This document shows, in pieces, positions 6,309 to 13,168 of a DNA stretch of 35,676 bases. The notes beneath the pieces are model-generated. The model had not been told where the DNA came from, did not search any database, and worked only from the letters and a program-made list of their open reading frames with translations. Numbering within the stretch: the stretch's first letter is position 1; each line of letters begins with the position of its first letter. A program made the position numbers and the translations under genes. Source of the DNA: a virus; the IMG/VR virus record IMGVR_UViG_3300048839_000632, positions 1 through 35,676 of that record; one strand, given 5' to 3'.

Positions 6309-7473
6309 TTTTTTTTTGTTTTATGTACTGTTTAAAATGCTGAATCAAAAATTCCTTTTTACATCTGTAATCCAACCAGATCATCTCCTCTTTTAAAATT
6401 GATTCCTTTAGCAGAGGATCTGAGTTTTTGGATCTCAGATCAGCCTCAGCCTGGATCTGAGTTAAAACTTTTTTCCTGATCTGTTCCTTTTTTTCCTGAG
6501 GGATCCGCTTTCCTGCATTCCGTTTATTGAAATGCATCCAAACCTCATCCCATGGATACAGCTCCGGAAATGAATTGTTTTTCCTGATATCCATGATCAG
6601 CTCCAGGTATGTTTGCCGATTTCGCTCCTCTTTGCTCAGAGGTTGCTTTGGCGCTGGAGGCTTTGGCGCTGCCATTGCAGGAGCTGGAGCTGCAGGAGGA
6701 TTATCCCTCAGAAACTTGAGCCGGGCCTGCTCATCAAGCTCAAACAAGCCATCATATCCCTTATTCTCACTTTGATCCAGGATGGCCCTGGCCAGCTTCA
6801 TGGATCCTCTGGATAATTTCTCCAGCTCGATGATATTGGTTTCAATGGCCCGGAGGCTCATTTCCGATTTTTTTCCTTTGCTCCTCCGCTTTTCTCTCCA
6901 GTATGAAAAGGCAGCATAAACCTCCGGATCTGATAAATATTTTTTTATCAGGCCCTCAGTTTTTAAAGTACAATCCTGATTTATTTCAAAATCAAAAGGG
7001 CCTCCAGGCCCAGAGAGCTTTATTACTTTAGTAAGTTTATTATTCTTACTTGGTTTAGTAGGTTTAGGAATAGGTGCTTTATCAGTACCATTGGAAACCT
7101 CAATGATGGCTTTATCAGTACTCCTGGGATCTTCATTGGGTGCTTTATGAGTACCCTCTGAAACCGATAAATACAGCTTTGGGATCGAGAATGTTGAGGC
7201 CTGCCATTTGGAATGGCTCGGATGATAATGGATCATTTTTTCCTTTATCAGAAACTGGATTCCTTTATAATAAGTCCTTTTGGAGATTCCTCCTGCCAAT
7301 TTATTAATCTCAGCAAAGGTTCCTGTAAATTGTTTTTTCCAACCGGAATCATTATTGAGCTTTAAAAATGCCAGGTACATCAAACGAAACTGAGGAGAGA
7401 ATGCTTTGTGAGATTCCTCATCCAGCTCCTCGAGCATTCTCCAAAAGGCATTCAACTGTAGGATGTAATTCAT
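6298..7473 (-). CDS. Replication initiator-like protein containing the probable origin
   Basis: In this 391-residue protein, residues 15-100 look like a winged-helix domain (K-A-F-S-P-Q-F-R-L-M-Y, L-A-G-G-I-S-K-R-T-Y-Y-K-G-I, L-I-K-E-K-M-I). Residues 105-140 are three 11-residue repeats (G-T-H-K-A-P / S-T-D-K-A-I / G-T-D-K-A-P) encoded by three 33-bp DNA repeats. Then follow a Lys/Asn-rich linker over an AT-rich stretch, a helical region 180-260, an Ala/Pro linker near 270-285 and a charged helical C-terminus. This is the layout of lambda-O-type initiators that carry the origin in their own gene. The start is fixed by TATCCCCCTGAT and by the promoter upstream. Confidence 0.7.
   Translation of the reverse strand: MNYILQLNAFWRMLEELDEESHKAFSPQFRLMYLAFLKLNNDSGWKKQFTGTFAEINKLAGGISKRTYYKGIQFLIKEKMIHYHPSHSKWQASTFSIPKLYLSVSEGTHKAPNEDPRSTDKAIIEVSNGTDKAPIPKPTKPSKNNKLTKVIKLSGPGGPFDFEINQDCTLKTEGLIKKYLSDPEVYAAFSYWREKRRSKGKKSEMSLRAIETNIIELEKLSRGSMKLARAILDQSENKGYDGLFELDEQARLKFLRDNPPAAPAPAMAAPKPPAPKQPLSKEERNRQTYLELIMDIRKNNSFPELYPWDEVWMHFNKRNAGKRIPQEKKEQIRKKVLTQIQAEADLRSKNSDPLLKESILKEEMIWLDYRCKKEFLIQHFKQYIKQKKNGK
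7019..7070. other. AT-rich stretch beside the iterons, possible DNA unwinding element
   Basis: The stretch is nearly all A/T with a few G, unlike the rest of the genome. It contains an inverted pair AGTAAG (7030-7035) and CTTACT (7045-7050). It directly adjoins the three iterons and encodes only a Lys/Asn/Thr linker, so coding constraint does not explain it well. The iteron plus AT-rich layout matches known iteron origins. Confidence 0.55.
7073..7155. repeat. Three iteron-like direct repeats, probable replication origin
   Basis: The 17-bp units at 7073-7089, 7106-7122 and 7139-7155 share GCTTTAT(C/G)AGTAC and are spaced by exactly 33 bp, three helical turns, so an initiator would bind on the same face of the DNA. 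The unit includes AGTAC, and the first two share TTTATCAGTAC. No fourth copy is seen 33 bp to either side. Confidence 0.7.
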
Positions 7474-7492
7474 ATCAGGGGGATAATTACTG

Positions 7493-7523
7493 CAAACGTA
7501 AACAACCGTTTACACTTTACAAA
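7493..7523 (-). promoter_or_regulatory. Promoter of the replication initiator gene
   Basis: On the minus strand TTTG (7523-7520) is followed after exactly 19 bases by TACGTTTG (7500-7493). This is a perfect match to the Bacteroidota consensus TTTG-N19-TAnnTTTG. The spacer contains GTAAAC-AACC-GTTTAC (plus strand), a perfect palindrome of the same family as the sites near 5940 and 10990, placed so that a bound protein would block the promoter. Confidence 0.8.
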
Positions 7524-7697
7524 GTGCTTTTCTCTTTTATGAATTCGAATTCAGGAACCTCATGAGCGGTTTCCACAATTACCGGAGCCTTTGATTCAAT
7601 CCGATGCTCATGGATATGAACCTCCAAAATGGATCCTCCTGATGGCAGCTGGATGGATGTTAAATATTTCAGATGAGAGAAATTGTAATCCAGTCAT
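7517..7697 (-). pseudogene. Small gene with start and body in different frames
   Basis: The ATG at 7697 has the full start-codon box (AAACCCCTGATAAA) but its frame closes after 29 codons. The frame one base on is open for 58 codons from 7693 to a TAA at 7517 and looks protein-like (…GGSILEVHIHEH…, with an acidic end), but has no ATG. A single extra base just after the ATG would explain both. It may be a recent frameshift, a sequencing error or a +1 shift. The rest of the interval up to 7753 holds the hairpin repeat. Confidence 0.5.
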
Positions 7698-7714
7698 TTT
7701 ATCAGGGGTTTTAT

Positions 7715-7734
7715 GGCCCGGATCTCTCCGGGCC
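7715..7734. repeat. GC-rich hairpin, copy 2 of the 45-bp intergenic repeat
   Basis: This is the same 20-base hairpin as at 5452-5471 (7-bp GGCCCGG/CCGGGCC stem). Flanking bases match over about 45 bp, including the start-codon box that precedes the broken small gene. It lies between the exonuclease stop (with TAATTAATTA after it) and the ATG at 7697. Confidence 0.75.
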
Positions 7735-7753
7735 TGGTTAGTTGATTAATTAA

Positions 7754-8656
7754 TTATCTGGATACCCATCTGGGAGCATTTAGAGCATGATATCCAAACG
7801 GAGTTCTCCATTCATAACAAACATCAGGCGCTCCCATTTCCTGCCAGTAAAGGAAATCCTGGAGGCCCTGAGAGTATTGGTTCGTGCCTGCAGATAAAAA
7901 GCTCCTGGTTGCCTTGTTTACAGATACTCCATAAGGAGCCTCCTTTTCACATGCGATTAAATAAAAATCTCCCTTTGAGAGATTTACTTTCCTGCCATGC
8001 TGATCCTTTGCAATAGGCCTGGCATCGGAATAAAGAGCAGCCTGCTGATGATAATCCATGCTCCAGGCATGATTTGCAAAGGCCTGAGGTTTGGCATCCA
8101 TGCAGGATTTCAGATCAATAGTAATGGCAGGAGATACTCCATCAAGTTTGGCTTTCATCTTGATTCCGGTTTCCGGATCGCTCCAGAACAGAGATTTCTC
8201 CGTTTCGGTAATCTCCTCCAGTAATTCCCTGGCAGGAGGGCATGCATAAACAGCATCCCTCATCCGCTGAACTGTATCCAGAACCTGATCTGTGATCAGC
8301 GTTTTGGTTACGTTCTTATGGATTTGGAATTCTTTCCAGCGGATATTTATTTTGCTTGTCATGCCATGCTCAAGATCCGCTCTCTTTGATTCATCGATGA
8401 TAAAAAACTGATCCCAGAACAGATCCTCCTCCAGGATTAAGCAATGGAAAGCCCGGCCCAAAATAGTTGCTGGAGTATCCTCAAAAGGAGTTCTCAGATA
8501 ATGCAGATAATGCCTGGGAGATTGGATGAAATATTTGAGCGATGAGTTGCTCATCCGCTTTATTTTGTAATAATCCTGCTCCGGTTTAATTTCTGCAGCT
8601 GCAGATTTATCCTCATAGATAAATCCATCAGGAAACATCAGATCCTCTGTTTCCAT
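7754..8656 (-). CDS. RecE/YqaJ-type PD-(D/E)XK exonuclease (DUF3799-like)
   Basis: In this 300-residue protein the motifs are in order: S-N-S-S-L-K-Y-F near 37-43, G-R-A-F-H71 with L-I-L-E-E, E153-K-S-L-F-W, K-L-D172-G, I-D181-L-K183 and Q205-A-A-L-Y209. This is the pattern of RecE exonuclease VIII-like nucleases that resect duplex ends 5' to 3'. The start overlaps the stop of the annealing protein gene (TAATG). The pair should form a Red/RecET-type recombination system, active in early phage DNA processing. The family assignment is clear; processivity and polarity are inferred. Confidence 0.85.
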   Translation of the reverse strand: METEDLMFPDGFIYEDKSAAAEIKPEQDYYKIKRMSNSSLKYFIQSPRHYLHYLRTPFEDTPATILGRAFHCLILEEDLFWDQFFIIDESKRADLEHGMTSKINIRWKEFQIHKNVTKTLITDQVLDTVQRMRDAVYACPPARELLEEITETEKSLFWSDPETGIKMKAKLDGVSPAITIDLKSCMDAKPQAFANHAWSMDYHQQAALYSDARPIAKDQHGRKVNLSKGDFYLIACEKEAPYGVSVNKATRSFLSAGTNQYSQGLQDFLYWQEMGAPDVCYEWRTPFGYHALNAPRWVSR

Positions 8657-9543
8657 TATGCTCCTGGTTTTTTTGTGAGTTCTGCTTTCCTGGCAAATAT
8701 TACATCCTGGAATTGATGATCTCCATGCATGTGATTGTTTTTATCCCAGAAAACTTTTAACTCATCCAGCGTTTTACATTCCTTTATCATCTGAACAGTT
8801 GAGGGATCCAGGCCCTCTGCAACTTTCCTGGCAGTTGCCTCAGGATCCTCCGGATCATCATTTGATTTTTTGATCATATCCTCCTCCAGCTCCTCCGCTG
8901 GAGTACCTTCAAATCCTGCAGCATTCATAATGAATCCCAGGAGATTTTTTACCGTTTTTCCAACTGCTCTGGTTTGGGCCATGGATGCAATTGCATACTC
9001 ATCAAAACTGGCTTTTTTGATTTCTCCATTGGAGCATAATGCATATCCATATCCAATGATGGCTCCGGTTTTTAATGAGATCAGATCTGCCTCACATTCA
9101 TAAGTACAAAGCTCAACCAGGGCCATCCTGAATGGCTCCCTCTTTGCCCGGAGCTGAGAAACCAATTTCTCATCAGATCCGGAATAATAAATCCGCTCCC
9201 TCTCAACTTGCCTGGCCTGGTTTCCATTTCCCTCAACAAAAACATACTTTTCATAAAGGTTGTAATTGATGGCTCCAGGAGCATTGATCCGGATTGGTTT
9301 TTTGCAAACAACTGCCAGGCCAAAATTGATGGCTGCAAATTTCCATCCATCAACCATGGCATACTCTTTTCCCTGGATAAGGCAGGAGAGGCCATTGGTT
9401 GTGATGTAGGTTTTCAGAACAGATGAAAACTCTGCAATATGTTTGGGATTAGACAAGGCCAGCGGTTTACTACTGAGATCGCTGATCTTGATTTTTGCAG
9501 GCTTATTTTCTCCAGCTGCAGGAGATGCTTTTTTTGTTGCCAT
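8656..9543 (-). CDS. Probable single-strand annealing protein
   Basis: This 295-residue protein has a mixed alpha/beta core (about 30-215) that includes an R-x2-R-x2-E-P-F-R-M-A-L-V-E-L-C-T-Y-E-C segment (132-150), a glycine pair I-G-Y-G-Y-A-L-C (163-170), and helix S-M-A-Q-T-R-A-V-G-K-T-V-K-N-L-L-G-F (187-204). That helix resembles the A-x-T-R-A-x2-R helix of RecT/Erf/Rad52-like phage recombinases. C-terminal residues 240-295 are a small helical appendage, perhaps binding single-strand-binding protein. The assignment rests mainly on coupling to the RecE-type exonuclease. The start is fixed by AACCCCCCTGATAAA and promoter F. Confidence 0.65.
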   Translation of the reverse strand: MATKKASPAAGENKPAKIKISDLSSKPLALSNPKHIAEFSSVLKTYITTNGLSCLIQGKEYAMVDGWKFAAINFGLAVVCKKPIRINAPGAINYNLYEKYVFVEGNGNQARQVERERIYYSGSDEKLVSQLRAKREPFRMALVELCTYECEADLISLKTGAIIGYGYALCSNGEIKKASFDEYAIASMAQTRAVGKTVKNLLGFIMNAAGFEGTPAEELEEDMIKKSNDDPEDPEATARKVAEGLDPSTVQMIKECKTLDELKVFWDKNNHMHGDHQFQDVIFARKAELTKKPGA

Positions 9544-9568
9544 TTTATCAGGGGGGTTAATTAGGTTT

Positions 9569-9598
9569 CAAATATACAATCAGATTTTAGATTGTCAA
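9569..9598 (-). promoter_or_regulatory. Promoter of the recombination genes
   Basis: On the minus strand TTGA (9598-9595) is followed after 18 bases by TATATTTG (9576-9569), a perfect -7 element. The -33 region keeps the TTGnCAAT-like core seen at the other promoters but is less palindromic than at 5940 and 10990. Confidence 0.65.
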
Positions 9599-9615
9599 TA
9601 GGTATTAACACTTTT

Positions 9616-9930
9616 TTAATTGAGAGGCAAATTAAATAATCCCGGATTGAGGAATTCCATCAGCGGAGATTCCCAGGTGAATCCGGACTCATCCCGGCAA
9701 AATATCCGGATGATCCTTACATCCAGCAGATCTCCCTTTCGAGGCCCGGGCCAGCGGATCCAGGTTTTCATCCATTTCCTTTCTGCCTGATCATAAGATA
9801 TACATTCCAGCGTATCTCCAGGAGTAAAGTAAAAAGGAGTTTGCTGCAGCAGAGAGGTTCCTTTGAAAACCAGATCAACTGCAATGAACTTACCCTCTGC
9901 ATCAATTCGAATTTTGCGCTCAACTTCCAT
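9616..9930 (-). CDS. Hypothetical protein of 104 residues
   Basis: The protein has a beta-rich first half (R-K-I-R-I-D-A-E-G-K-F-I-A-V-D-L-V-F), a Trp-rich middle (R-K-W-M-K-T-W-I-R-W-P-G-P) and a single Cys. I do not recognise it. It starts two bases after the stop of the 74-residue gene and ends before promoter F, so it closes the transcript of the PAPS-reductase gene. The Trp/Arg patch could bind nucleic acid or a protein partner; this is a guess. Confidence 0.65.
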   Translation of the reverse strand: MEVERKIRIDAEGKFIAVDLVFKGTSLLQQTPFYFTPGDTLECISYDQAERKWMKTWIRWPGPRKGDLLDVRIIRIFCRDESGFTWESPLMEFLNPGLFNLPLN

Positions 9931-9932
9931 GG

Positions 9933-10157
9933 TTATTTATGTTTTTTACAAAATACAATTGATAAAGGAAATTGGAGAGTACCATTCCCAGAAATTTTAC
10001 ATCCACAATCATTGATTGATTGAACACAATTCATCAGATAAGGGGTTCCATCATCTGCCATCATCTTTCTGGCATAAGATGGGAAATCAATGAGCGATTT
10101 TTGGAAACCTTTGATTTTAATTTCGTTTCCATCTTTAGTGATTACTGTAGTTTTCAT
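9933..10157 (-). CDS. Hypothetical small Cys-containing protein
   Basis: This 74-residue protein has an N-terminal beta pair (T-V-I-T-K-D-G-N-E-I-K-I-K-G-F) and four Cys in the second half (N-C-V, D-C-G-C-K, F-C-K-K-H). The Cys/His set could bind a metal ion, but the spacing does not match a family I know. The start is fixed by AAACCCCTGAAAA. It lies between the PP-loop protein and the 104-residue protein and may work with the former, which is inference from adjacency. Confidence 0.65.
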   Translation of the reverse strand: MKTTVITKDGNEIKIKGFQKSLIDFPSYARKMMADDGTPYLMNCVQSINDCGCKISGNGTLQFPLSIVFCKKHK

Positions 10158-10180
10158 TTTTCAGGGGTTTAAATTGTTTG

Positions 10181-10188
10181 CAAATATA
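10181..10188 (-). promoter_or_regulatory. Possible -7 element before the 74-residue gene
   Basis: TATATTTG on the minus strand starts right after the stop of the PP-loop gene and matches the -7 consensus exactly. No TTTG lies 18-20 bases upstream (that region is the 3' end of the gene), so it may be weak or fortuitous. Confidence 0.35.
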
Positions 10189-10932
10189 TTACTCTGCTCC
10201 AACTATCTGCAGCAGGCTCATTGGATCCTTTCCTTTCTTTGGCATGATAAAGGAATAATTAATTTTTTTCTCCATATCAGAATATAAATCAAATGCTGAT
10301 CGATCTTTCTCATAAATGATTTTGACATCTTTCTCAGTTGAGAAAATACAGATTTTGCAGGAGCATCTGCCCAGGCCAATATCAGAATAAACAAAATGAG
10401 GTTTTTGCCCTGCATTTTTAATTGTGAGCATAACATCCCTGGTTGATTTACCATGGATTGGCAGCCATTCCAACCAGGTTCTCCCTGCAACTGATTGCTT
10501 TTTATTCATTGACCATGGAGCCAGCTTTTTTCTGGATGCAGATTCATCTGCTCTCAATCCCATGCAATTTACAATCAGTTTGCATCCTCTCTCTTTAGCA
10601 ATAGCCCGGATCTGTTTTTCAATTGGCCCTCGTTTGAGATCTGATGTACATTGTCTATACTTTGGAGATGGAAACATTCCTCTCCTCTCAACCATTTCAA
10701 AAAAAGTTTTTCCTGCTCTGCAAACATAAACCGGAATCCCAAATGAATTGGCATTGATATGATCAACCAGGCCCTCCCAATCTACTCCTGGCAGCTCTGC
10801 ATGAATAATCACAAGTTGATCAACTGGAATAACTTTAACAAGTCTGGCAGTCATAGCCTGGGAATCCTTTCCTCCAGAGTGATTGATCACAAATAAGGCT
10901 CCAGAGTTAATAAGGTTTCGAATTGATTTCAT
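10189..10932 (-). CDS. PAPS-reductase family PP-loop protein
   Basis: This 247-residue protein has the ATP-pyrophosphatase P-loop S-G-G-K-D-S at 19-24, R-Q-C-T-S-D-L-K-R-G-P-I at 93-104, G-L-R-A-D-E-S at 125-131 and a C190-x-C-x2-C195 cluster. These are the marks of the phosphoadenosine-phosphosulfate reductase/adenine nucleotide alpha-hydrolase fold, which includes sulfate assimilation enzymes, DndC of DNA phosphorothioation and many phage proteins of unknown substrate. The Cys cluster might hold iron-sulfur. It is first in its transcript, behind promoter B. A role in sulfur-based nucleic acid modification is possible but unproven; no DndD, DndE or DndA partner is present. Confidence 0.8.
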   Translation of the reverse strand: MKSIRNLINSGALFVINHSGGKDSQAMTARLVKVIPVDQLVIIHAELPGVDWEGLVDHINANSFGIPVYVCRAGKTFFEMVERRGMFPSPKYRQCTSDLKRGPIEKQIRAIAKERGCKLIVNCMGLRADESASRKKLAPWSMNKKQSVAGRTWLEWLPIHGKSTRDVMLTIKNAGQKPHFVYSDIGLGRCSCKICIFSTEKDVKIIYEKDRSAFDLYSDMEKKINYSFIMPKKGKDPMSLLQIVGAE

Positions 10933-11057
10933 TTTTTCAGGGGGTTGTTTTTAATCAGGTTGTAAACTTACAAACAGATTTTTGAATTGTAAACAAGTAT
11001 TTACACTTTCTTTGAACATTCCATGAGATTTAATCATTTTATGAGAATAGTACAAAA
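10933..11057 (-). repeat. Duplicated promoter-leader cassette, copy B
   Basis: This region aligns with 5882-6008 from the TTTTGTA(C/T)TATTCTCA end to the ATG. It separates the late terminator from the first gene of the early block. Spacer bases differ, but both promoter boxes and the start-codon box are kept, which suggests selection on the control elements. Confidence 0.8.
10962..10993 (-). promoter_or_regulatory. Promoter B
   Basis: On the minus strand TTTA (10993-10990, within GTTTAC) is followed after 19 bases by TAAGTTTAC (10970-10962). The -33 box lies in TGTAAA-CAAGTA-TTTACA and the -7 box in TTGTAAACTTACAA, both near-perfect palindromes and candidate operators. It drives the PP-loop gene and its followers. 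Confidence 0.7.
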
Positions 11058-11078
11058 CTGGATCCCTTGTAAGTTTAC

Positions 11079-11108
11079 AAAAAAAACGGCCTGAGTTGCC
11101 TCAAACCG
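11079..11108 (-). terminator. Rho-independent terminator ending the late transcript
   Basis: On the minus strand CGGTTTGAG-GCAA-CTCAGGCCG makes a 9-bp stem (two G-T pairs) with a four-base loop, followed by eight T. It lies after the stop at 11171 and before the promoter cassette of the early block. A second small hairpin (CTGATT/AATCAG) lies upstream near 11140-11155. Confidence 0.9.
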
Positions 11109-11170
11109 CTTTTGAGCTGCTTTCTGAAGGCAGCCCCCCCTGATTGAAAAATCAGACCGTAAAGATACAA

Positions 11171-11755
11171 TTAAAACCTGGCCAGGGATTTAAAGTATCC
11201 AAATTTTATATTTTTTCCAGGCATCCCATATCCAATGAGGAATCCATTTCCTTTGCGATCCTGGTATAAGCCATCAAGAAACAAAATGGATCGCTCCTGG
11301 GAGGCATTTGCAGCCATTCCTATGGAGAGGATCCTGCTCAGAGCCTCTGGCTCATATAAATTGATTACCGTTGCTGATGGCCTCTCAATTCTGCTGGAGA
11401 GCCTCCTGAATGTAATCCTATTGGCAAAGATGGAATCCTCAATGATTCCGGATGCAACTGCAGCTCCGGCTGAATCTTTGAGGTAAAATGAATCAACCTG
11501 GTAAAATGAATAATACATCCTCTGAGCAATCTCCATGGAATCAGCATGAGAGAGATTCAATGCCTTGCTGCTATCAATGTAATTATTTATGATGTTGGTT
11601 CCGGTTGCGATGTAAATGGTTGAATCATGGATCCAGGTTGTATCTGATGAGGAATGAGAGTAAATTGTTTCCGGTTTGATGCAGCTCCGCAAAAGGAGAA
11701 AGCATAATGCAAATCCCAGGAGAAAATATAAAGCCCGGCCCTCGTTTTTTACCAT
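11171..11755 (-). CDS. Membrane-anchored protein of the lysis region
   Basis: This 194-residue protein has one N-terminal transmembrane segment (about residues 8-24, with L-L-G-F-A-L-C-F-L-L-L) and a Ser/Asp/Ile-rich outer part, consistent with an N-in, C-out topology. It overlaps the end of the DUF5675 gene (ATGGTAA) and is the last gene before the terminator. Position and topology fit an inner-membrane spanin or lysis accessory protein, but I see no typical coiled coil. L-R-S-C near 22-25 looks slightly like a lipobox, but the context is poor. Confidence 0.65.
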   Translation of the reverse strand: MVKNEGRALYFLLGFALCFLLLRSCIKPETIYSHSSSDTTWIHDSTIYIATGTNIINNYIDSSKALNLSHADSMEIAQRMYYSFYQVDSFYLKDSAGAAVASGIIEDSIFANRITFRRLSSRIERPSATVINLYEPEALSRILSIGMAANASQERSILFLDGLYQDRKGNGFLIGYGMPGKNIKFGYFKSLARF

Positions 11756-12234
11756 GTTTTTGGAATGTAAAATTTCCCATTTGCATCGAGCTTTCCAATG
11801 CTCAAGTAAACCTTATGCAGTTTGAGAGATGCAGTTAATATTTTTCTGAATTTATTATTTATCGCTTTGCAATTTCCAAAGGGATCCTTTCTCTCTCCCA
11901 TCAATGGGCATCCCTCTGTATCATCCTCATCATTTCCTCCATGGATCCGGATTCCACAATTGGAAATATCAACTCCATGGAATAAAATTGGATTGGCTGT
12001 ATGCTGTATATTAAGCAGCAGAGGCATCACAACTCCAAACCGATTGGAGTAAGTCATTGCAAGCTCAAAGATTCCATAATCAATGGCAGTTTGTTTTTTA
12101 ACATACTCTCCCTTTGGCCTCACTTTATCCTCCAGGATGTGAGCAAAAAATAAATCATCAGCCAGAAACTCTGATCCGGTTTTATTGGGCCAGAAATCCT
12201 GCCTGATGATTTTACATTCTGAAATGATTTGCAT
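11749..12234 (-). CDS. DUF5675 family protein, probable cell-wall lysis enzyme
   Basis: In this 161-residue protein the family marks are H-I-L-E-D-K-V-R-P (32-40), T-A-I-D-Y-G-x-F-E-L-A-M-T-Y-S-N-R-F (49-66), P-L-L-L-N-I (71-76) and I-R-I-H-G-G-N ... D-D-T-E-G-C (95-109). The His and Cys of the last motif are the likely catalytic pair, as in L,D-transpeptidase/amidase-like folds. In Bacteroidota phages this family commonly stands beside the holin, as here, and is taken to be the endolysin. The start is five bases past the holin stop. Confidence 0.75.
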   Translation of the reverse strand: MQIISECKIIRQDFWPNKTGSEFLADDLFFAHILEDKVRPKGEYVKKQTAIDYGIFELAMTYSNRFGVVMPLLLNIQHTANPILFHGVDISNCGIRIHGGNDEDDTEGCPLMGERKDPFGNCKAINNKFRKILTASLKLHKVYLSIGKLDANGKFYIPKTW

Positions 12235-12239
12235 CCTGA

Positions 12240-12476
12240 TTATTTTCTCTCCTTAGCCATCAGCTTTCCTGATGAATTAGTTAGCCAATTTTTTACCAGG
12301 TATGCACAACCTCCTGCAATTCCTCCTGCAATTGAAACATTAAATGAATCTTTGAGAGAAACAAATGTTCCTGGAGTGAATGCTGCAGCTGCAGATAAAA
12401 GCAGTCCGGTTCCTACTGCAATTAACAAGCCTTTGCCAAAATCGACAATGCCCAATCTGAATAATTTACTACTCAT
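12240..12476 (-). CDS. Holin-like protein
   Basis: This 78-residue protein has two hydrophobic segments (about 14-34, G-L-L-I-A-V-G-T-G-L-L-L, and 46-66, I-A-G-G-I-A-G-G-C-A-Y-L-V) joined by a short loop, and a positively charged end (M-A-K-E-R-K). Size, two-segment topology and position directly before the DUF5675 protein fit a class II-type holin that makes the membrane lesion at lysis. Confidence 0.75.
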   Translation of the reverse strand: MSSKLFRLGIVDFGKGLLIAVGTGLLLSAAAAFTPGTFVSLKDSFNVSIAGGIAGGCAYLVKNWLTNSSGKLMAKERK

Positions 12477-12543
12477 GATTTAATTTATTAAGGTGAATGA
12501 ATAAGAGCAGGCCCATTGCAGAGCCTGCTCCCTTGATTAATCT

Positions 12544-13098
12544 TTAAACCAGGAACAAAGTATCCTGGGCTGCATTGTAAATCCAGGAACGGGTAAATGT
12601 TGTGGTTCCTGCAGTTGGTGCATTCTGGATTGTGGATGTACCGTTTGGCGTAATAGTCCAGGATGTGATCGTTTGAGTTGAGATCAGAGTGAGGATCTGG
12701 CCATCATTCATCGCTGGCATTGTAACTGTATTGGCAGCAATAGTTCCTGCTGGCTTTACAATCACAACCAATCTCCTGGCTTTACTTGCAACCGGAGCAA
12801 TGGTTACTCCGGTCAAAGGTGTGAACACTTGCATCTCAGGATTTCCGGAGATGTAAGAGTTTACAGTTGAGATCAGAGCTGCCTTACTTGCTGGAGATAC
12901 TGGCAGAGCTACTGCAGAGAGCAGAAACTCAAATGATTTTGATTCTCCATTACAAAACCCTGCCAGAACCAAAGTTGATTTTCTGGTATCCGGATGATTT
13001 TGAATTGAAACTGTATCCTTATCCAGGATAAACTCCTCTCCATCTGCCTCAACCGTTATGGAGTCAGCATTGGAATTTGTGATTTTGATTTTTGTCAT
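12544..13098 (-). CDS. Hypothetical beta-rich virion-type protein
   Basis: This 184-residue protein is rich in Thr, Ser, Val and Ala with short strands throughout and no membrane segment or Cys cluster. It starts with I-K-I-T-N-S-N-A-D-S and ends in a W-T-I-T ... S-W-I-Y-N-A-A-Q-D-T-L-F region resembling the C-terminal beta domains of fibre or decoration proteins. I do not recognise a family. It lies between the TIM-barrel-like protein and the holin. A weak promoter-like TATTTAC lies about 30 bases upstream. Confidence 0.6.
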   Translation of the reverse strand: MTKIKITNSNADSITVEADGEEFILDKDTVSIQNHPDTRKSTLVLAGFCNGESKSFEFLLSAVALPVSPASKAALISTVNSYISGNPEMQVFTPLTGVTIAPVASKARRLVVIVKPAGTIAANTVTMPAMNDGQILTLISTQTITSWTITPNGTSTIQNAPTAGTTTFTRSWIYNAAQDTLFLV

Positions 13099-13168
13099 TT
13101 TGTTAAGTGATTGAGGTTAATAATTAATTATTGAGAATTTGTAAATACTTGTTTCACATGGAACACAA

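Noticed and set aside
10189-10932. A full DNA phosphorothioation (Dnd) system
   Set aside because: Only the PP-loop component resembles DndC; no DndB, DndD, DndE or cysteine desulfurase is encoded, so a complete system cannot be claimed.
11171-11755. Lipoprotein call for the last late gene
   Set aside because: L-R-S-C follows the hydrophobic segment, but Arg within the lipobox is disfavoured and the segment reads better as a membrane anchor.
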